The notes: generated by a model from the sequence alone, not told the origin. A stretch of 64,000 nt of DNA from Atriophallophorus winterbourni (GCA_013407085.1 JACCGJ010013225.1:48305-112304); one strand, 5' to 3'; shown: positions 1-11,560, numbered from the stretch's first letter. Numbers and translations: made by a program.

Positions 1-71
1 AGCTTGGAGAACAAATTCAAGTAAGCTACAACAACGACCGGAGCTACAAATATTCCAAACAATACTAACAA

Positions 72-2480
72 ACTCTGGGCGTTTTGCACTCAAACACGCT
101 CGTCGAGGGGAAACTTTTGCAAAAAGGCTCGCCTCAACGAAAGAACAACTCTTATTCTTACATGAGTGCCTACGGAGAAGAGTACTACCAAAAAGCGTTC
201 GCTATCGACCATCCATCAATACCCCAATAGCTCACAAGCTGGCTGAAGACAATGGCCGCCGCATATTGATCACGAATGCACATGATCGCTTAAGAAAATA
301 TACGGAAGTCATTGAGGAAGCACAAACATATTGCCACCAACTACTAAATGAAGATACGCTAGAACAGTTACGACTTGCAATCGCAATCTCGACTGAAACA
401 ACCAGGAGAAGAAAACGCCAAAATTTAACGGACAAGCTCCAGAGACTCACTCCAAAACACACAGAACAAGAGACAGGGAACTGGATAAAGAATATTTCAA
501 ATAGACCCCTCACAGACACCGAACAAAGGGTACCGACGCGCGGCCTAAACTTCAACTGCAAGAACGCAGACCCAGTCGAGTTCCTAGCATATTTGGAATC
601 AACGATGAGACGGGCTGGCCTGACACCGGAAACCAAGATTGAATGCCGACGGAAAATCGTACCCATGATGAAAGCAAACAACAACTTATCGAACACTTTG
701 GACAAAGAAGAGCGTCACGCCCTGAATAAAATAAAGCAAGACAAACAAATTGTAATTCTACCAGCAGACAAAGGTCAGATGACAGTTGTAATGAACAGAA
801 CCGAATATATCGCGAAAGCTGAACAACTCCTCCAGTAAAACCTGACCAATAGGAAAATTGCATCAGCTACAACAAAAAACTAGAACGAAAAATCATAAAT
901 ACTCTGCAAAAGTTAAAGACATTGGTGCGCCTCACAGAGGAAGAATACTTTCGTATGAAACCGTAAGATTCTACAACACCCAGGTTTTATGGACTCATGA
1001 AGATCCACAAAGAAGGTATACCACTTCGCCCAATCGTATCGCTACCAGGAGCACCCTCATACAAGCTATCCAAAGAATTGAGAAGAAGACTACTATACCT
1101 TACCCATGGGTCAGAACACTCAATTCAATCAGCCGAAGAATTTCTACATAAGATCAATGGAACCAAGATCCAAGATGACGAAATTATGGTCTCATTCGAT
1201 GTTGTCGCAATCTTTACCTCGATCGACACCATCCTAGCAAAGCAAACTGTGGCATCACTTTTGAACGAACGATTGATGGCCGACGGAGAAAGACTTAACA
1301 AAGAAGACCTATTAGAATTGCTAGACTTATGCCTTACAACAGAATTCACCTTCAACGGACAAGCATACGAACAAATAAGAGGCACCCCAATGTGCTCACC
1401 AATCTCAGAACTATTCGCTGAAATCGTAATGCAAAGGCTAGAGCAGATCTCTTAACAATTGATACAACCCACCCTATGGGTACGCTACGTAGACGATACC
1501 TTCGTGATTATTAAACGATCAAGACTCCAGGGAACTTCACGATTACTCAACTGTGTATTCAATGGTATACAGTTCACAATGGAAAAAGAAACAAGCGGTC
1601 AATTACCATTCATAGACGTGCAAGTCACCAGACTGAGTAACGGCGAACTACAAATCAATGTCTATAGAAATCAGAGTCACACCGACCAGATCTTGAACTT
1701 TAAAATTAACCACCCAACAGCTCACAAAAAAGCTGCGTTCGGACGTTGTTTCAACGCGCTAGAACACACTGCAGCACGCTCACACTGCAAAAAGAGGAAG
1801 TACAATATCTATACAAGCTATTCCAGAAGAACTCTTACCCGAAGAACTTTCTCCGTAGATACCTAACGACACGGCCTAGGCGAGACCAGACTGATATTAT
1901 GCAACGGGCGGCGTTAGCGTACGTCAAAAACATCTCGGAAATGACATCAAGACTCCTACGACCTCAGGTTATTTTTATCGCCCACAAACCAACAACAACC
2001 CTACGTAACGTGCTTACAAAAGTGAAATATGTAATACCCAAAGATGAAAACACAAACGTAGTGTACAGAATACAGTGCACGCACTGTGAAAAACACTACA
2101 TCCGGCAAACCGGTCGAAAACTAAAAACTCGAATCCATGAGCATCAACTAGCAGTACGACGTCACGACACCAAGTCTCTCATCTCAACGCACGTCGACAA
2201 CGAAAATCACGAGATGGACTGGCATAATTGCCACATCTTGGACCGAGCTGATAACAAAGCAGCATGAGAGTTCATCTAAGCCTGGCACTCCGGTGAACGA
2301 TCGATCAACGAACATGTGATCTTGGACGACATCTACGCACGGATGCGACTGAGAGGAAGAACCGAAAAGGCAACCAATCACATGCGATCACGCGACCAAT
2401 GGTCGGCCGGCCAAACACAATCGTCAGTGCCACTTGGAGCAGTCATTTTGCCAACAATCGCTGAAGATGTTGCCTAGTCT
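72..2480 (+). pseudogene. PLE 1 reverse transcriptase plus GIY-YIG endonuclease, broken
   Basis: The frame is open from about 72 to 838 and holds the N-terminal region and the motif IVILPADKGQMTVVM. Frameshifts near 840-1000 and a stop at 1453 follow. RT landmarks are LMKIHKEGIPLRPIVS, the motif A region VSFDVVAIFTSID, a GTPM-x-SPIS segment, WVRYVDDTFVI (catalytic YVDD at about 1489-1500) and the LPFIDVQV block. The endonuclease is NVVYRIQCTHCEKHYIRQTG, where the usual YIG glycine is replaced by Arg. A further stop at 2265 breaks the tail. The catalytic Asp residues of RT survive, but the ORF cannot be translated whole. Confidence 0.85.
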
Positions 2481-2498
2481 GGCAACGAAACGTCCGAT
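2457..2498 (+). ncRNA. Hammerhead ribozyme motif in PLE 1
   Basis: CTGAAGA (2461-2467) fits the CUGANGA core. Stem II is GTTGCC/GGCAAC with a 6-base loop, then GAAAC and GTC at 2492-2494 as cleavage triplet. Short stem I pairs ATCG/CGAT. One extra T lies between the core and stem II. PLEs are known to carry hammerheads in their pLTRs with a very short stem III, as here. Confidence 0.65.
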
Positions 2499-2510
2499 GC
2501 AAACTCAACA

Positions 2511-2580
2511 AGCTCGGAGAACAAACTCAAGTAAGGTCCAACAACGACCCGAGCTACAAATATTCCAAACAATACTAAAA
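2511..2580 (+). repeat. PLE 1 downstream pLTR, direct copy of 1-70
   Basis: Ungapped match to the first 70 bases of the window; the match stops abruptly at 2580. Confidence 0.85.
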
Positions 2581-2599
2581 TCAATAAAGATTGCTTCAC

Positions 2600-5070
2600 A
2601 CACAATCAAACTAACATCGGTATTTCCTACTATCACTAGGAGGAGACGGGCACTTGCTTGTGCTTATAGAAGCCCGATTGCTTCACCATTAGACGATCAA
2701 TTACTGAGGGACACATTGGAAGTACTAAAAGGGCAATACAACCCATTACTAATTGATGAAGACTTCAATCTCCCTGGAGTACCAAAATTTCTTCGCCAGA
2801 GTCAGCTGAGACGCTTAATCTGGACTGTATTCATGTTGGGGCCTTTCAGCTGCATGTCAGGGAACCTACGAGTTTTAGGTCAAGACATACTCCATTCATT
2901 TTAGATTTGGTTCTATTGAGTCATGAAAGTGATATTTATGGGATCAAATACACATCGCCACTAGACAAGAGCGACCACGTCCTAATTCTTCTTGACTTGA
3001 ATTTAGTGCACCCTAGTCACAAAGTGAAGATGTCCGACAACTTTTGTCGAATGGACATCGTCCAACTACAAACTCAAGCAATGAATCTAAGTTGGGAACC
3101 AGACAAATTGAAACCTAGTGTAGAAATCAGGTGGAATAATGTAAGAGGGCACCTTTTAAAATACAAGAATGTTTTGCTAGTCTACAACCAGGGAGAACGC
3201 GAGGAAAACCCCCCTGGTTAAGCGCGTCTATTCGCAAGGCTATTAGATGGCGTGATCGAAGCTGGAGGGCTTACAAATTCTATAGAACTCACAGATCTAT
3301 TTTGCAGTACATACATACCAGAAATACATCTGTTCCGCTGCAAAGGAAAGCTAAAAGGGATGTCGAATCCAAAGTTGCCCAAAACGCAGTGATTAACTTG
3401 AAAACGTTTCATTGCTATGTTCATTCCAAACGATCTTTAAGATAAGAAATAGTTAAGTTACTCCTGGTTGATGGCAACACGGCTTTGACTGCACAGGAAA
3501 AACCGATGCTTCGCATTCATTCTTCTGCAGTGTTTATCGGCGCGATTCAGGTGACCGATTAGAAACTCACGAGTGCAGAGTACCTCTCTTTAGCTCTGAG
3601 GAGGTTAATCAGGAAACGTTCACCACAGTTCTGTCGCAGCTGGATAAAACTAAGTCGGCTGGCCATGACGGTATGCATCCGGCTATTCTTCAACCTTGTA
3701 ATCAGCAATCTTTTTGCAGCTACCTTACTCCAGGGTATACTACCGGATGATTGGAAACGAGCGGCGGTAGTAGCTATATACAAAAAATGTCCCACTTCGG
3801 ATGTACGCAACTATAGGCCAGTAAGCCGGACTAGAATTCTTTGCAAGTGCTTAGAAAAAATCATTCGGCACCAGATATGTAAACATTTGGTAGCCAATTC
3901 CTCATTATCAGATGTCCAGAACGGATTATGGAAAGGAAGGTCGTGCCTAACCAATCTGCTAGGCTTTCTTGATGAAGTGACATTACGCATCAAGAAGGGA
4001 GAGTAGTCGAAGTATGCTATTTTGATTTTCAAAAGGCCTTTGACTCAGTGAACCATAGGTACCTTCTGCACAAACTGAGGATGTGTGGCGTCACAGATGA
4101 ACTACATCGATGGTTAGACAGCTTCTTAACTAATCGCACTAACTATGTTAGAATTGCAGGGGTGTGCTCGGAAGGATCACTGATACACATTGGAGTGCCT
4201 CAAGGCTTGGTGCTTGGTCCACTTTGATTTTTTATTTTTGTATACCACCTGGCAGCCTGCTTGAGTTCACGTTGCTTCCTGTTCGCTGATGATGTTAAGA
4301 TCCTAGGAACCGACAGTACATATACGCTTTTCTCTGGTTTAGAGTAAGTAATCGAGTGGACAAAAACATGGAACTTGCCACTTAACTTGGGGAAGAGCAG
4401 CGTTCTGACGACTGATTTACCGACAACCCAACTGGAATTTGTCGAGGGAACTATCAGAATAGCTGCTGCTCAGAAAGTAAAGGAAATCGGTATTAATATA
4501 TCAGGAGATTTTAAGTGGGCTACTCAATGCGCTGAAGCTGCAAACAAGGCTTGCAGAGAATTTTTTAGACTGTGCTCCGCGTTGTCTTAACGGAAACCTT
4601 CAATCTTCATTCCCTTACTCAATTGGAATACTGTTTTCAATCTTGGACACCGTACTTAAAAAGATATCGCATGTCTCGAAAGGGTCCACTGCCTTGCGAC
4701 TAGGATGGTTGAGGGTCAAACAGGTAAAACCTATGAGGCATGACTCAAGGACCTGGATCTGTTCTCACCAAAGGGACATCAGCTGCAAGGCGACCTAATA
4801 GAAACCTTCAAGATTCTAAAGGGTCCTATGGGTGATAATATTACTGAACTCCTCAACCTGCCCCTAAAGCAACTACAAGGGGTAATTATGTGAAACTTCT
4901 TAAGAGTAGGCCCAGGTTGCTGGCAGGTGAGCACTTTTTCAGCAACCGTGTGGTCAAATTCTGGAACAAGCTCCTAGATTGTATAGTAAACCTTCCAAAT
5001 GTTGAGCTTTAAAATGGAATGAAACGCTAAATGGCCTAACATATCTCCGCATATTGTCTAATAAAAAACT
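2600..5070 (+). pseudogene. CR1/Perere-like LINE, near full length, broken
   Basis: In order: an apurinic-type endonuclease remnant (ACAYRSPIASPLDD; LIDEDFNLPGV; KSDHVLILLDL), then RT with KSAGHDGMHP near 3655, LPDDWKRAAVVAIYKK, NYRPVS, YFDFQKAFDSVNH near 4017, GVPQGLVLGPL and FADDVKILG near 4281. A thumb and tail follow, ending FSNRVVKFWNKL near 4935. Several frameshifts and stops interrupt it, at 2902, 4003, 4225 and 4588 among others. It follows the PLE directly. A decayed copy of the same family lies at 49030-50430. Confidence 0.82.
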
Positions 5071-5815
5071 TAAAAACAACAAAAAACGTATTGTTACATT
5101 TTTTTATCTCATATCTGTCTATGCCTGGGCAATCTGACAGCATCTTAGCCCTCATACAGTCTATGACTGTGCTTCACTTTGCCTCGACTAGGTTAGTGAT
5201 TTCTTAAATCATACATTGTTCACGCATAATCTTGCATTGTTTCCGAACTAGATGACATCTCACCGTGCTAGTGAAGCGAACCCTTACCTTACTTACAAGA
5301 TATCCGGAAACAAGAACGTGTGAAAAATACTAACTGTATACTCAATATCGAAGTGCCGTGTGCTCAACCGCAAACCGTCGAAGAAAATCTGGGCGCGTGA
5401 TTAGCATTTAGCCACTTTCAGCCATGTGCAATTTGAACTAGGAGCACATACATATAAAGACGTAATATTATATCATCGGTCTGTTAATGTTAGGTAATTA
5501 GCCTCCTTATAACCGGAGCAGAAATAATGTGAACTTTTGACCAGCCTGACAAGAAGTCAGCAACAAAAGAATCGGAATTACGCGGTATATTTACTGATAT
5601 ATAAGTTTAAATATGAGAATATGAATAACAGTATTTTTGATTGTCATTTGAACAATCACCACCTCCACCTCAGTTAACATTCATCCTCAGAATATTGTTA
5701 TTTCGAATAGGTTTTTTACTCAGTCTTTCAGCTCACTTGACAAGTTCACTTAATTTAGTATTCTCGGAAGAATTCGGAAGTGTTGTTTTATGCTTGGTAA
5801 CGCAACCATTATTAG
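5071..5815. other. No gene; LINE 3' flank repeat at 5290-5440
   Basis: AT-rich. Bases 5290-5440 are similar to 50250-50430, at the same distance after the second LINE copy, so they are probably part of the element's 3' end. The rest shows nothing recognisable. Confidence 0.45.
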
Positions 5816-6854
5816 AACGCAACTGAACAGAATCCTTGTTGATGATTTGATCTGCATGACGCTTGTGCAACGCTCCGTGTTCCAGATCAAGTATTTTTGC
5901 CATAGTTCTTCCGACTTTGTCTAATACGATACCGGTTCTTGAACGATAACCATTCCCACGATACTTCGACGGATCTATGTTTCAGCAGATTATATCTCGT
6001 TGCTCGAGATTTTGATAACATGGATTGTGTATTTTCAGTAGTTGAGTTGAGCTAATAAACGTTGATCATGAACACAATTATCGTGTGTATGAATAACAAT
6101 GTCGTTTTAATAGGCTTCCACACCTGGGAGACCATCAAGAATATTGTCCATCACATGTTGAAATACAGCTGCTGAAACAGATAATTTAACCTGAAGATAC
6201 TTAAAACGATATAATCCAAATGGTTTGTTAATGGTTGTAGCTTCACTCATTGCTGCATCAAGTGGTATATCCAAATAGGTATGAGCTAGATCGATTTTTG
6301 AGACAACACATGAACCATATACACGAGATAGGGAAGCTTTTGGCTCCTAATTGTACAATCAATCAAGCTTAATCAATCGAGCGTTCGGTGTCACTCCATA
6401 ATCTCATCAAACACGTGGCGTTTGACCATCTCTTTTCATAGGCGTAACTATTGGTGTGGCACATTTGGAGACTTCCACGGAAACAAGAATACAACGTTCA
6501 CGCAGATAATTAATAACTTTCTGATCAGATTTCCTTAAACCATATGCAATCGGACGACGTTTCAAAAATATAGGTTCACTATTTTTTAAATAAATACGTT
6601 TCATTTTCATCCCAGCTGAAAGCGATGCACGCTAATGAATTAAATCTTTTATTGAACGAAAGTCATATTTTGATGGTGAAATTGCAGATAAAAAGGAAAA
6701 TCAATATTGAACAGTTTCAACGATATTAAACCAAGGATAGGTGGACCAGATTTCATGACAATCAATGAATACTCAACTGGTTTTGCAGTGTCATATCTTA
6801 CTGGAATAGATCAAAATCCGACAACAGGTACAGAATGTCCGGTAACGCCGTTAA

Positions 6855-7076
6855 TCAAAATGTCAGATTGATGAGTAGAGCTTCAGGGGCAAAACTTTGC
6901 AAGTCATTCAATGAAATTAATGATTCCACATTTCCTGTATCAAGTATAAATACTTTCAAACAACAACGACTAAATATACGTTTGCGAATATGAGAAACGG
7001 TGGATGGTAAGACCAATAAAGATGACGATTGGATTTGATTTTCGACATTGACGACTTTCGTATCATTATTATTCAC
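6855..7076 (-). pseudogene. Gypsy A aspartic protease fragment
   Basis: The motif FILDTG with SLISLNDLQSF matches retropepsin around the active-site DTG, which is intact. It sits between the gag zinc knuckles and RT, as expected. Confidence 0.7.
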
Positions 7077-7367
7077 ATAACATGACTTAGAATTTGGACA
7101 AACTAACGGAATATGTCCAAGTTTACCACATTTATAACATTTAGCATTACGAAATTAACAAGTAATACGAGAATGTAACTTGCCACAATATGTACATCCC
7201 CAAACTTCTGATTGTCAAAATTGAAATTTCCCTTGCTGATTTTGCGAATTCTTTCTGGTATGACCTCGGAATCACTTTGTTGTTGTGTTCGGTTGCTTGA
7301 CTAACATTTACGTTTGGAGAAATCCAAACCAAACAGATTGAGTGTCAATATCACTTTGACGATTGGT

Positions 7368-7643
7368 TTATTTTGTAACATCATCATAACATTCACATGT
7401 GAATGTTCGTTTAACAGTTTCAGAATTTGCATTATTCGCCATCAATAACTGACGATATAAATCAGATTCATTGACACCAGCGAATAAGCGATCTCTTAAA
7501 TGATCATTTAGTCTATCTTCACAAGCACAACGTAAAGCTCGTGTTTGCAATTCCAGAATAAATTGAGGAATAGTTTTATTTTCGTTTCGTTGCATTGGAA
7601 TAAAGCGAACACGTTTAGCAATTTCAAAAATTGTGTGTGACAT
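7368..7643 (-). pseudogene. Gypsy A gag fragment
   Basis: RFIPMQRNENKTIPQFILEL and LNDHLRDRLFAGVNESDLY followed by CECYDDVTK match the capsid region of gypsy gag. Upstream gag (7880-7645) is in another frame (GTPREIEDYLEAFEL), so there is at least one frameshift. Confidence 0.7.
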
Positions 7644-8042
7644 AGGCTAATAAAATTGATTTCAATTCATTTGAAGTCAACTTAGCAGGTGTCATAAGAA
7701 TTGATAAATTTTCCAACAGAGAATAAGCTGAAGTACGGAAATGCGCACTTATAATTAAATCAGTCATTTTGCCCTTAGTAAGACATCAAAGTTCAAACGC
7801 TTCCAGATAATCTTCGATTTCTCTGGGGGTTCCACGAATATTGAGAGATCCGAAATTTTGAGGACATGACAGCTAATCGCGACGACAATTGAAATGAATT
7901 GGATTGTATTGAATAAAACTACCAACCCAATAATAGAAGTGAGCAAAAACCACTCTCAGTATTTTATTTAGGCGGTATATAAATTGATGAGTATTAGTTT
8001 AACAAAGAGAATATGAATTAGTAGTCACAAATATGAACAACA

Positions 8043-8447
8043 TATTCTCTAAATATCCTTTAAACAACAATGCCCACCAGATCTAATCAGTGTTAGCTTA
8101 CACTCTATCGATGGGAAGATCTGACACGGATATTTGTTCGGTTGGGCGACAACAACAGATGTTGCTGGCTTCTTCTGGACTGGTCGGGCAAACAAAGCTA
8201 CTCAAATGTGCCAGTCTGGAAAACAGTTCATAAACGCTTAATTGCAATCGGTCAAACGGTGGACGGTAGCCAAGGTCGTTAAGACGTGGGACTGCAATAG
8301 TGATGGTAGGGGGTTCGAACCCCACATGAAACGGAAGGATATGCACTGCTGATGAGCTCAAATAAGAGCAAAACCCGAGTCCAGTGCTTCCATTATGGAC
8401 CGTCATGATCAACTTTGTGAATAGTTCGATGAGCCTGGCACGGATGA
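8043..8447 (+). mobile_element. tRNA-type SINE with hammerhead ribozyme (Sm-alpha-like)
   Basis: Near-identical 22-base direct repeats (8021-8042 and 8448-8469; one mismatch by eye, at 8037/8464) flank the segment and look like a target-site duplication. Inside are a box A-like TAGCCAAGGTCG at 8267-8278, a perfect box B GGTTCGAACC at 8312-8321, and a hammerhead 11 bases later. tRNA-like promoter plus hammerhead is the hallmark of the schistosome Sm-alpha SINE. The left 220 bases are unexplained and may belong to an older host element. Confidence 0.72.
8333..8391 (+). ncRNA. Hammerhead ribozyme of the SINE, core mutated
   Basis: Stem I is GCACTG/CAGTGC plus GGAA/TTCC with an internal bulge. 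The core CTGATGA is intact at 8349-8355. Stem II is GCTC/GAGC closing a loop AAATAA. Where GAAA is expected the sequence is AAAA (8370-8373), a change of the essential first G. GTC at 8379-8381 is the cleavage triplet. The copy is probably inactive. Confidence 0.72.
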
Positions 8448-8484
8448 GTAGTCACAAATATGAAAAACAGTATAATTGATTAGA

Positions 8485-8735
8485 GTAATGTGTTGCTCAC
8501 ATCCCCCGCACTTACACTCCACTACCGGTTTCGGGCTGTTTGCAGTCATCAGGTGGATAGAGTAAGAGTAGGTTCAGTGAGCCTTGAAAAAGTGGATGTG
8601 AGCAACACATTACTTTGGTCATCCATAATGGCCTTGAGTGCTTGACCAATATTCACTTTGTGATTCTGTGTTTGAACATTGTGGTTCGTTGTACGCACCC
8701 TATGTAACAGTGGCATTCAAGTATAAATTAGTATT
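8485..8735. repeat. Retrozyme family A, head-to-head foldback copy
   Basis: Bases 8485-8592 match the plus-oriented unit seen at 9400-9510. From 8593 the same family continues in the opposite orientation. An 18-base inverted repeat (8487-8504 and 8594-8611) marks the switch. A hammerhead lies on the minus strand at 8519-8556. Confidence 0.7.
8519..8556 (-). ncRNA. Hammerhead ribozyme motif, retrozyme copy 1
   Basis: CCAC/GTGG stem I, intact CTGATGA, AAACA loop, intact CGAAA, palindromic ACCGGT as minimal stem III and GTA as cleavage triplet. Stem II keeps only its two loop-proximal pairs. Confidence 0.65.
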
Positions 8736-8899
8736 ATTGGTTGTTATTCAAACACACAAACAATTCAAACACCACAATAACGCCACAGGGAATCCGCTGA
8801 TTAGGTGAAGTGACACCGTTAACGTGAACTGAAAAGGTGCGATCAGAGCAAAAAGAACGAAACCAGCGTAATTAAGGCTTATAAATACCTAAATATGAT

Positions 8900-9271
8900 A
8901 ACTTCAAAATGAGTAGCGTGTATGGGAACCCGATTGAAGGCGTTGATCATGTCTAGAAATACAATAATCACTGCTAATACTTGGTCTAGAGAAATGGTTA
9001 TGTGATTAAATTATTCCAATTGGCAGGTTACACAAGACTTCTGGTTTAAGAAACCATATTGGACTGAAGAGAACGCCTCTGAGCCAAGGTAGTCCAACAA
9101 AGATTCATTAATTAACTTTTCAAATAACCTAGAGAGAATATGAGTATGTTTAATAGGGCGATGATTCGTAACGAGGTTCGAATAACCTGATTTTAAACGG
9201 GGGATATTAACAGAGTGTTTTCGATGGGTTGGAAAAATTCCGGATTTGAAAGAAATATTAAAAACATTCAA
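8900..9271 (-). pseudogene. LINE reverse transcriptase fragment
   Basis: Minus frame reads SGIFPTHRKHSVNIPRLKSG, NHRPIKHTHILSRLFEKLIN and VQYGFLNQKSC, then FLDMINAFN near 8950. These are RT motifs of a CR1/Jockey-type LINE up to motif A. The adjacent retrozyme dimer begins where this fragment stops. Confidence 0.75.
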
Positions 9272-9750
9272 AAAGCGTAAGGAACAATCTTCGCCTTTGT
9301 TGCATAGGGTTCTTACAACGAACCACGATGTTCAAACACAGAATCACATAGTTATTCGTGGTCAAGCACTTAAGGCGATTATGGATGACCAAAGTGATGT
9401 GTTGCTCACATCCCCCGAGATTACACTCCACTACCGGTTTCTGGCTGTTTGCCCTATCGGGTGGAGACAGTAAGCTTAGGTTCAGTGAGCCTTGAAACAG
9501 TGGATAAACGGTAAACAAGGTAATACTTGAATGCCACTGTTGCATCGGGTTCGTACAACGAACCACGATGTTTAAACACAGAATCACATAGTGATTCGTG
9601 GTCAAGCACTCAAGGCGCTTATGGATGACCAAAGTGATGTGTTGCTCACATACCCCGAAATTACACTCCACTACCGGTTTCAGGCTGTTTGCCCTAATCG
9701 GGTGGAGACATTAAGATTAGGTTCAGTGAGCCTTGAAAAAGTGGATAAAT
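9265..9750. repeat. Retrozyme family A, tandem dimer, period 240 bp
   Basis: Two head-to-tail units: bases 9301-9500 align with 9541-9740 at an exact offset of 240 with few differences. The hammerhead region (minus strand, about 9432-9466 and 9672-9707) keeps the GAAACCGG part, but the CTGATGA core has decayed to CCGAT-type sequence in both units. The dimer sits between two LINE fragments. Confidence 0.78.
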
Positions 9751-9932
9751 GGTATTTCCGACTTGCAAGGATGACGACGGCTGTTGCTGGAATTTCGAAT
9801 GTGGAATATTTTGTCCAGGGGGTGGGAAAAACTCTTGAGATTTTTGTATGCGAGAATGTGATCACCTCAGGTTCTCCTTTATGCACGTGTGCTCAGCTAC
9901 ATTTGTCCGTGTCTTCCGGCGAATGTCGTAGT

Positions 9933-10235
9933 TTAGAGTCCATTAACAAGCTTTGAAGCTCTCTGATATATGCTATCCAGAAGTAAAATGTGTTTTGAAA
10001 GCCATGGTGTCCAGGCTTGTGCAGCATAGTCTAGAACCAGGTGTATATATGTGTCCATCATGAGAGCAAAACACTTCCGGGAAGAACGTCCAAATATCCG
10101 TCGTAATATATCGAACACCAGAGACGTGATTTTGTAAACGGCTTCGCATTGTTTACCATTTTTGAAACTACCGCAAGTCCAGACGCTCAGGTATTTTTCT
10201 TCCTTTTTACCTGTTATATTATTCGTAGTTCCCAT
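9933..10235 (-). pseudogene. CR1-like LINE C-terminal fragment
   Basis: EKYLSVWTCGSFKNGKQCEA and LRRIFGRSSRKCFALMM then LDYAAQAWTPWLSKHILLL match the conserved post-RT region of CR1-type LINEs. It is not collinear with the RT piece at 8900-9271, since the C-terminal part lies upstream on the same strand, so the two come from different insertions or a rearrangement. Confidence 0.72.
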
Positions 10236-10875
10236 ATTATTCTGTGGGTTTTGTAAAACTGTATGCTTTTTAGACCATTACAATTGAATTTAATTGAATA
10301 CATCCCAAATATAAATTCTGGGATCATAAAAGGTAGCACACAGGAACTGACAAATTTCTTTGATTTAATAGTTGATATTATGGGGAAGTTATAACGCAAT
10401 TTTCAGCAATTTCGTTCGTGATGTCAAGAATTTGATGAGCCATCTGTCAAAACGTGATACATCAAACAGGTTAAATATTGCATTCGAAAAATAGGAAAGG
10501 GTTAGATAACGTAAAGATTACCACACACAATCTCTTATCCTCAGATGAGAATGAACCTGTTACACTGAGATGTTATCAGTGTATTTTACTTCAGTTTCAT
10601 TACAGCCTACTCTTAGCCTGAAAGTAGAGTCGTTAGAGCTTTTCCAGTCGACCAATCGGACTTCTAATAGGTTTCGAATTTTTTGGATGCCTTTATGATA
10701 TGATTTGAAGACATGTGTTTTTGTTTTTATCAGAAACGACCAAGTTCGCAAACTCCTGCATCCTCAATACACTTGAAGATTCCTGGTGATTGTCAGACAA
10801 ACCAAATATTTTGTAATGGACAAAAATGGTACGCAAAATGCGGTTGGAATAGACTGTTTAAAAGCTGATATCATG
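10236..10875. other. No recognisable gene
   Basis: AT-rich sequence between two LINE fragments; no motif or reading frame worth naming. Confidence 0.4.
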
Positions 10876-10879
10876 CCAT

Positions 10880-11560
10880 TTATAATAGCTGTCTGTGAAG
10901 ACAAAGATGATGGCATACAGCGCGTGCCTACTAAACGTTTTACTGTACGGTAGTGAAATCTGGACCACCCACACAAGGCACGAACGGAAGCTGAATGCTT
11001 TCCATCTACGAAGCATCCGTCGTATGTTGAACATATCGTGGATGGACAGAATGACTAATGCTGAAGTGCTTTCAAAAGCTGGTCTACAGAGCATGTTCAC
11101 TCTATTGCGACAGCGCCGCCTGCGCTGGCTTGGTCATGTCTATAGGATGGAAAATGGTCGTATTCCGAAAGATCTACTCTACGGTGAGCTGCAACTAGGA
11201 AGTCGACCATTGGGCAGACCGCAATTGCGGTACAAAGACGTTTACAAAAGAAATATGAAAGTTCTTGGCATTGAACCCGCGAGTTGGGAAGAACTTGCTC
11301 TTGACCGCTCACATCGGAGGCATTGTGTTAAGTGTCGTCTGCAAGCTGGGGAGGAGCAGATACAGCTCTTGACTGCTGAACGCAGATCACGCCGACGGCG
11401 TGCAACTGATGCAATACAACCGAGATCTGACTATCGTTGCTAGCGCTGTGGGAGAGATTGTTCCTCCCTAATCGAACTGTTTAGCCATTCGAAAAGCTCT
11501 AGAACATGAAAATTCAAGCAGTGATGTACATCTATGGTCGACATCGACCGAAGGAGGCCA
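10880..11560 (+). pseudogene. C2HC-tailed LINE, 3' end, copy 1 (most intact)
   Basis: The open frame 10895-11443 reads YGSEIWTTHTRHERKLNAF, LRWLGHVYRMENGRIPK, GRPQLRYKDVYKRNMKVLGI, then a TAG at 11441. After the stop the frame continues into a finger-like RCGRDC...H remnant. This is the C-terminal domain of an RTE-like LINE family with a terminal CX2CX12HX3C finger, complete in the copy at 28015-28590. The element is 5' truncated. Copies also lie at 15870, 26790, 28015, 36190, 43190 and 48130. Confidence 0.78.

Larger units (their letters stand above)
1..2580 (+). mobile_element. Penelope-like element 1 with pLTR repeat
   Basis: The PLE is cut at its 5' side by the window edge. Bases 1-70 recur, with about nine in ten bases matching and no gaps, at 2511-2580. 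This is the pseudo-LTR arrangement typical of PLEs, with a unit of 2510 bp. Between the two repeats lie a broken RT/GIY-YIG ORF (72-2480) and a hammerhead motif just before the downstream repeat. The element ends where a LINE begins, near 2600. Confidence 0.85.
5820..7950 (-). mobile_element. Ty3/gypsy fragment A: gag, zinc knuckles, protease, partial RT, integrase tail
   Basis: Read leftward: gag (7950-7368) with DDHLRDRL-like sequence NDHLRDRLFAGVNESDLY; two CCHC knuckles (7200-7090), the second being CYKCGKLGHIPLVC; protease (7076-6855) with FILDTGNVESLIS; and RT (6640-6115) with ATPIVTPMKRDGQTPRV, SKIDLAHTYLDIPL and FGLYRFKYL. The sequence then jumps to an integrase C-terminal tail (6005-5820: VLDKVGRTMAKILDLEHGALH). 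The rest of RT including its DD motif, RNase H and the integrase core are missing. Stops occur throughout. No LTRs were found. Confidence 0.78.

Noticed and set aside
8267..8322. Possible tRNA gene
   Set aside because: Box A and B are present but no cloverleaf or acceptor stem forms; the hammerhead places it in a SINE.
8098..8412. 104-codon minus-strand ORF
   Set aside because: It overlies the SINE promoter boxes and hammerhead; no domain.
9240..9760. Several overlapping ORFs, candidate duplicated gene or satellite
   Set aside because: They arise from the 240-bp retrozyme dimer read in several frames.
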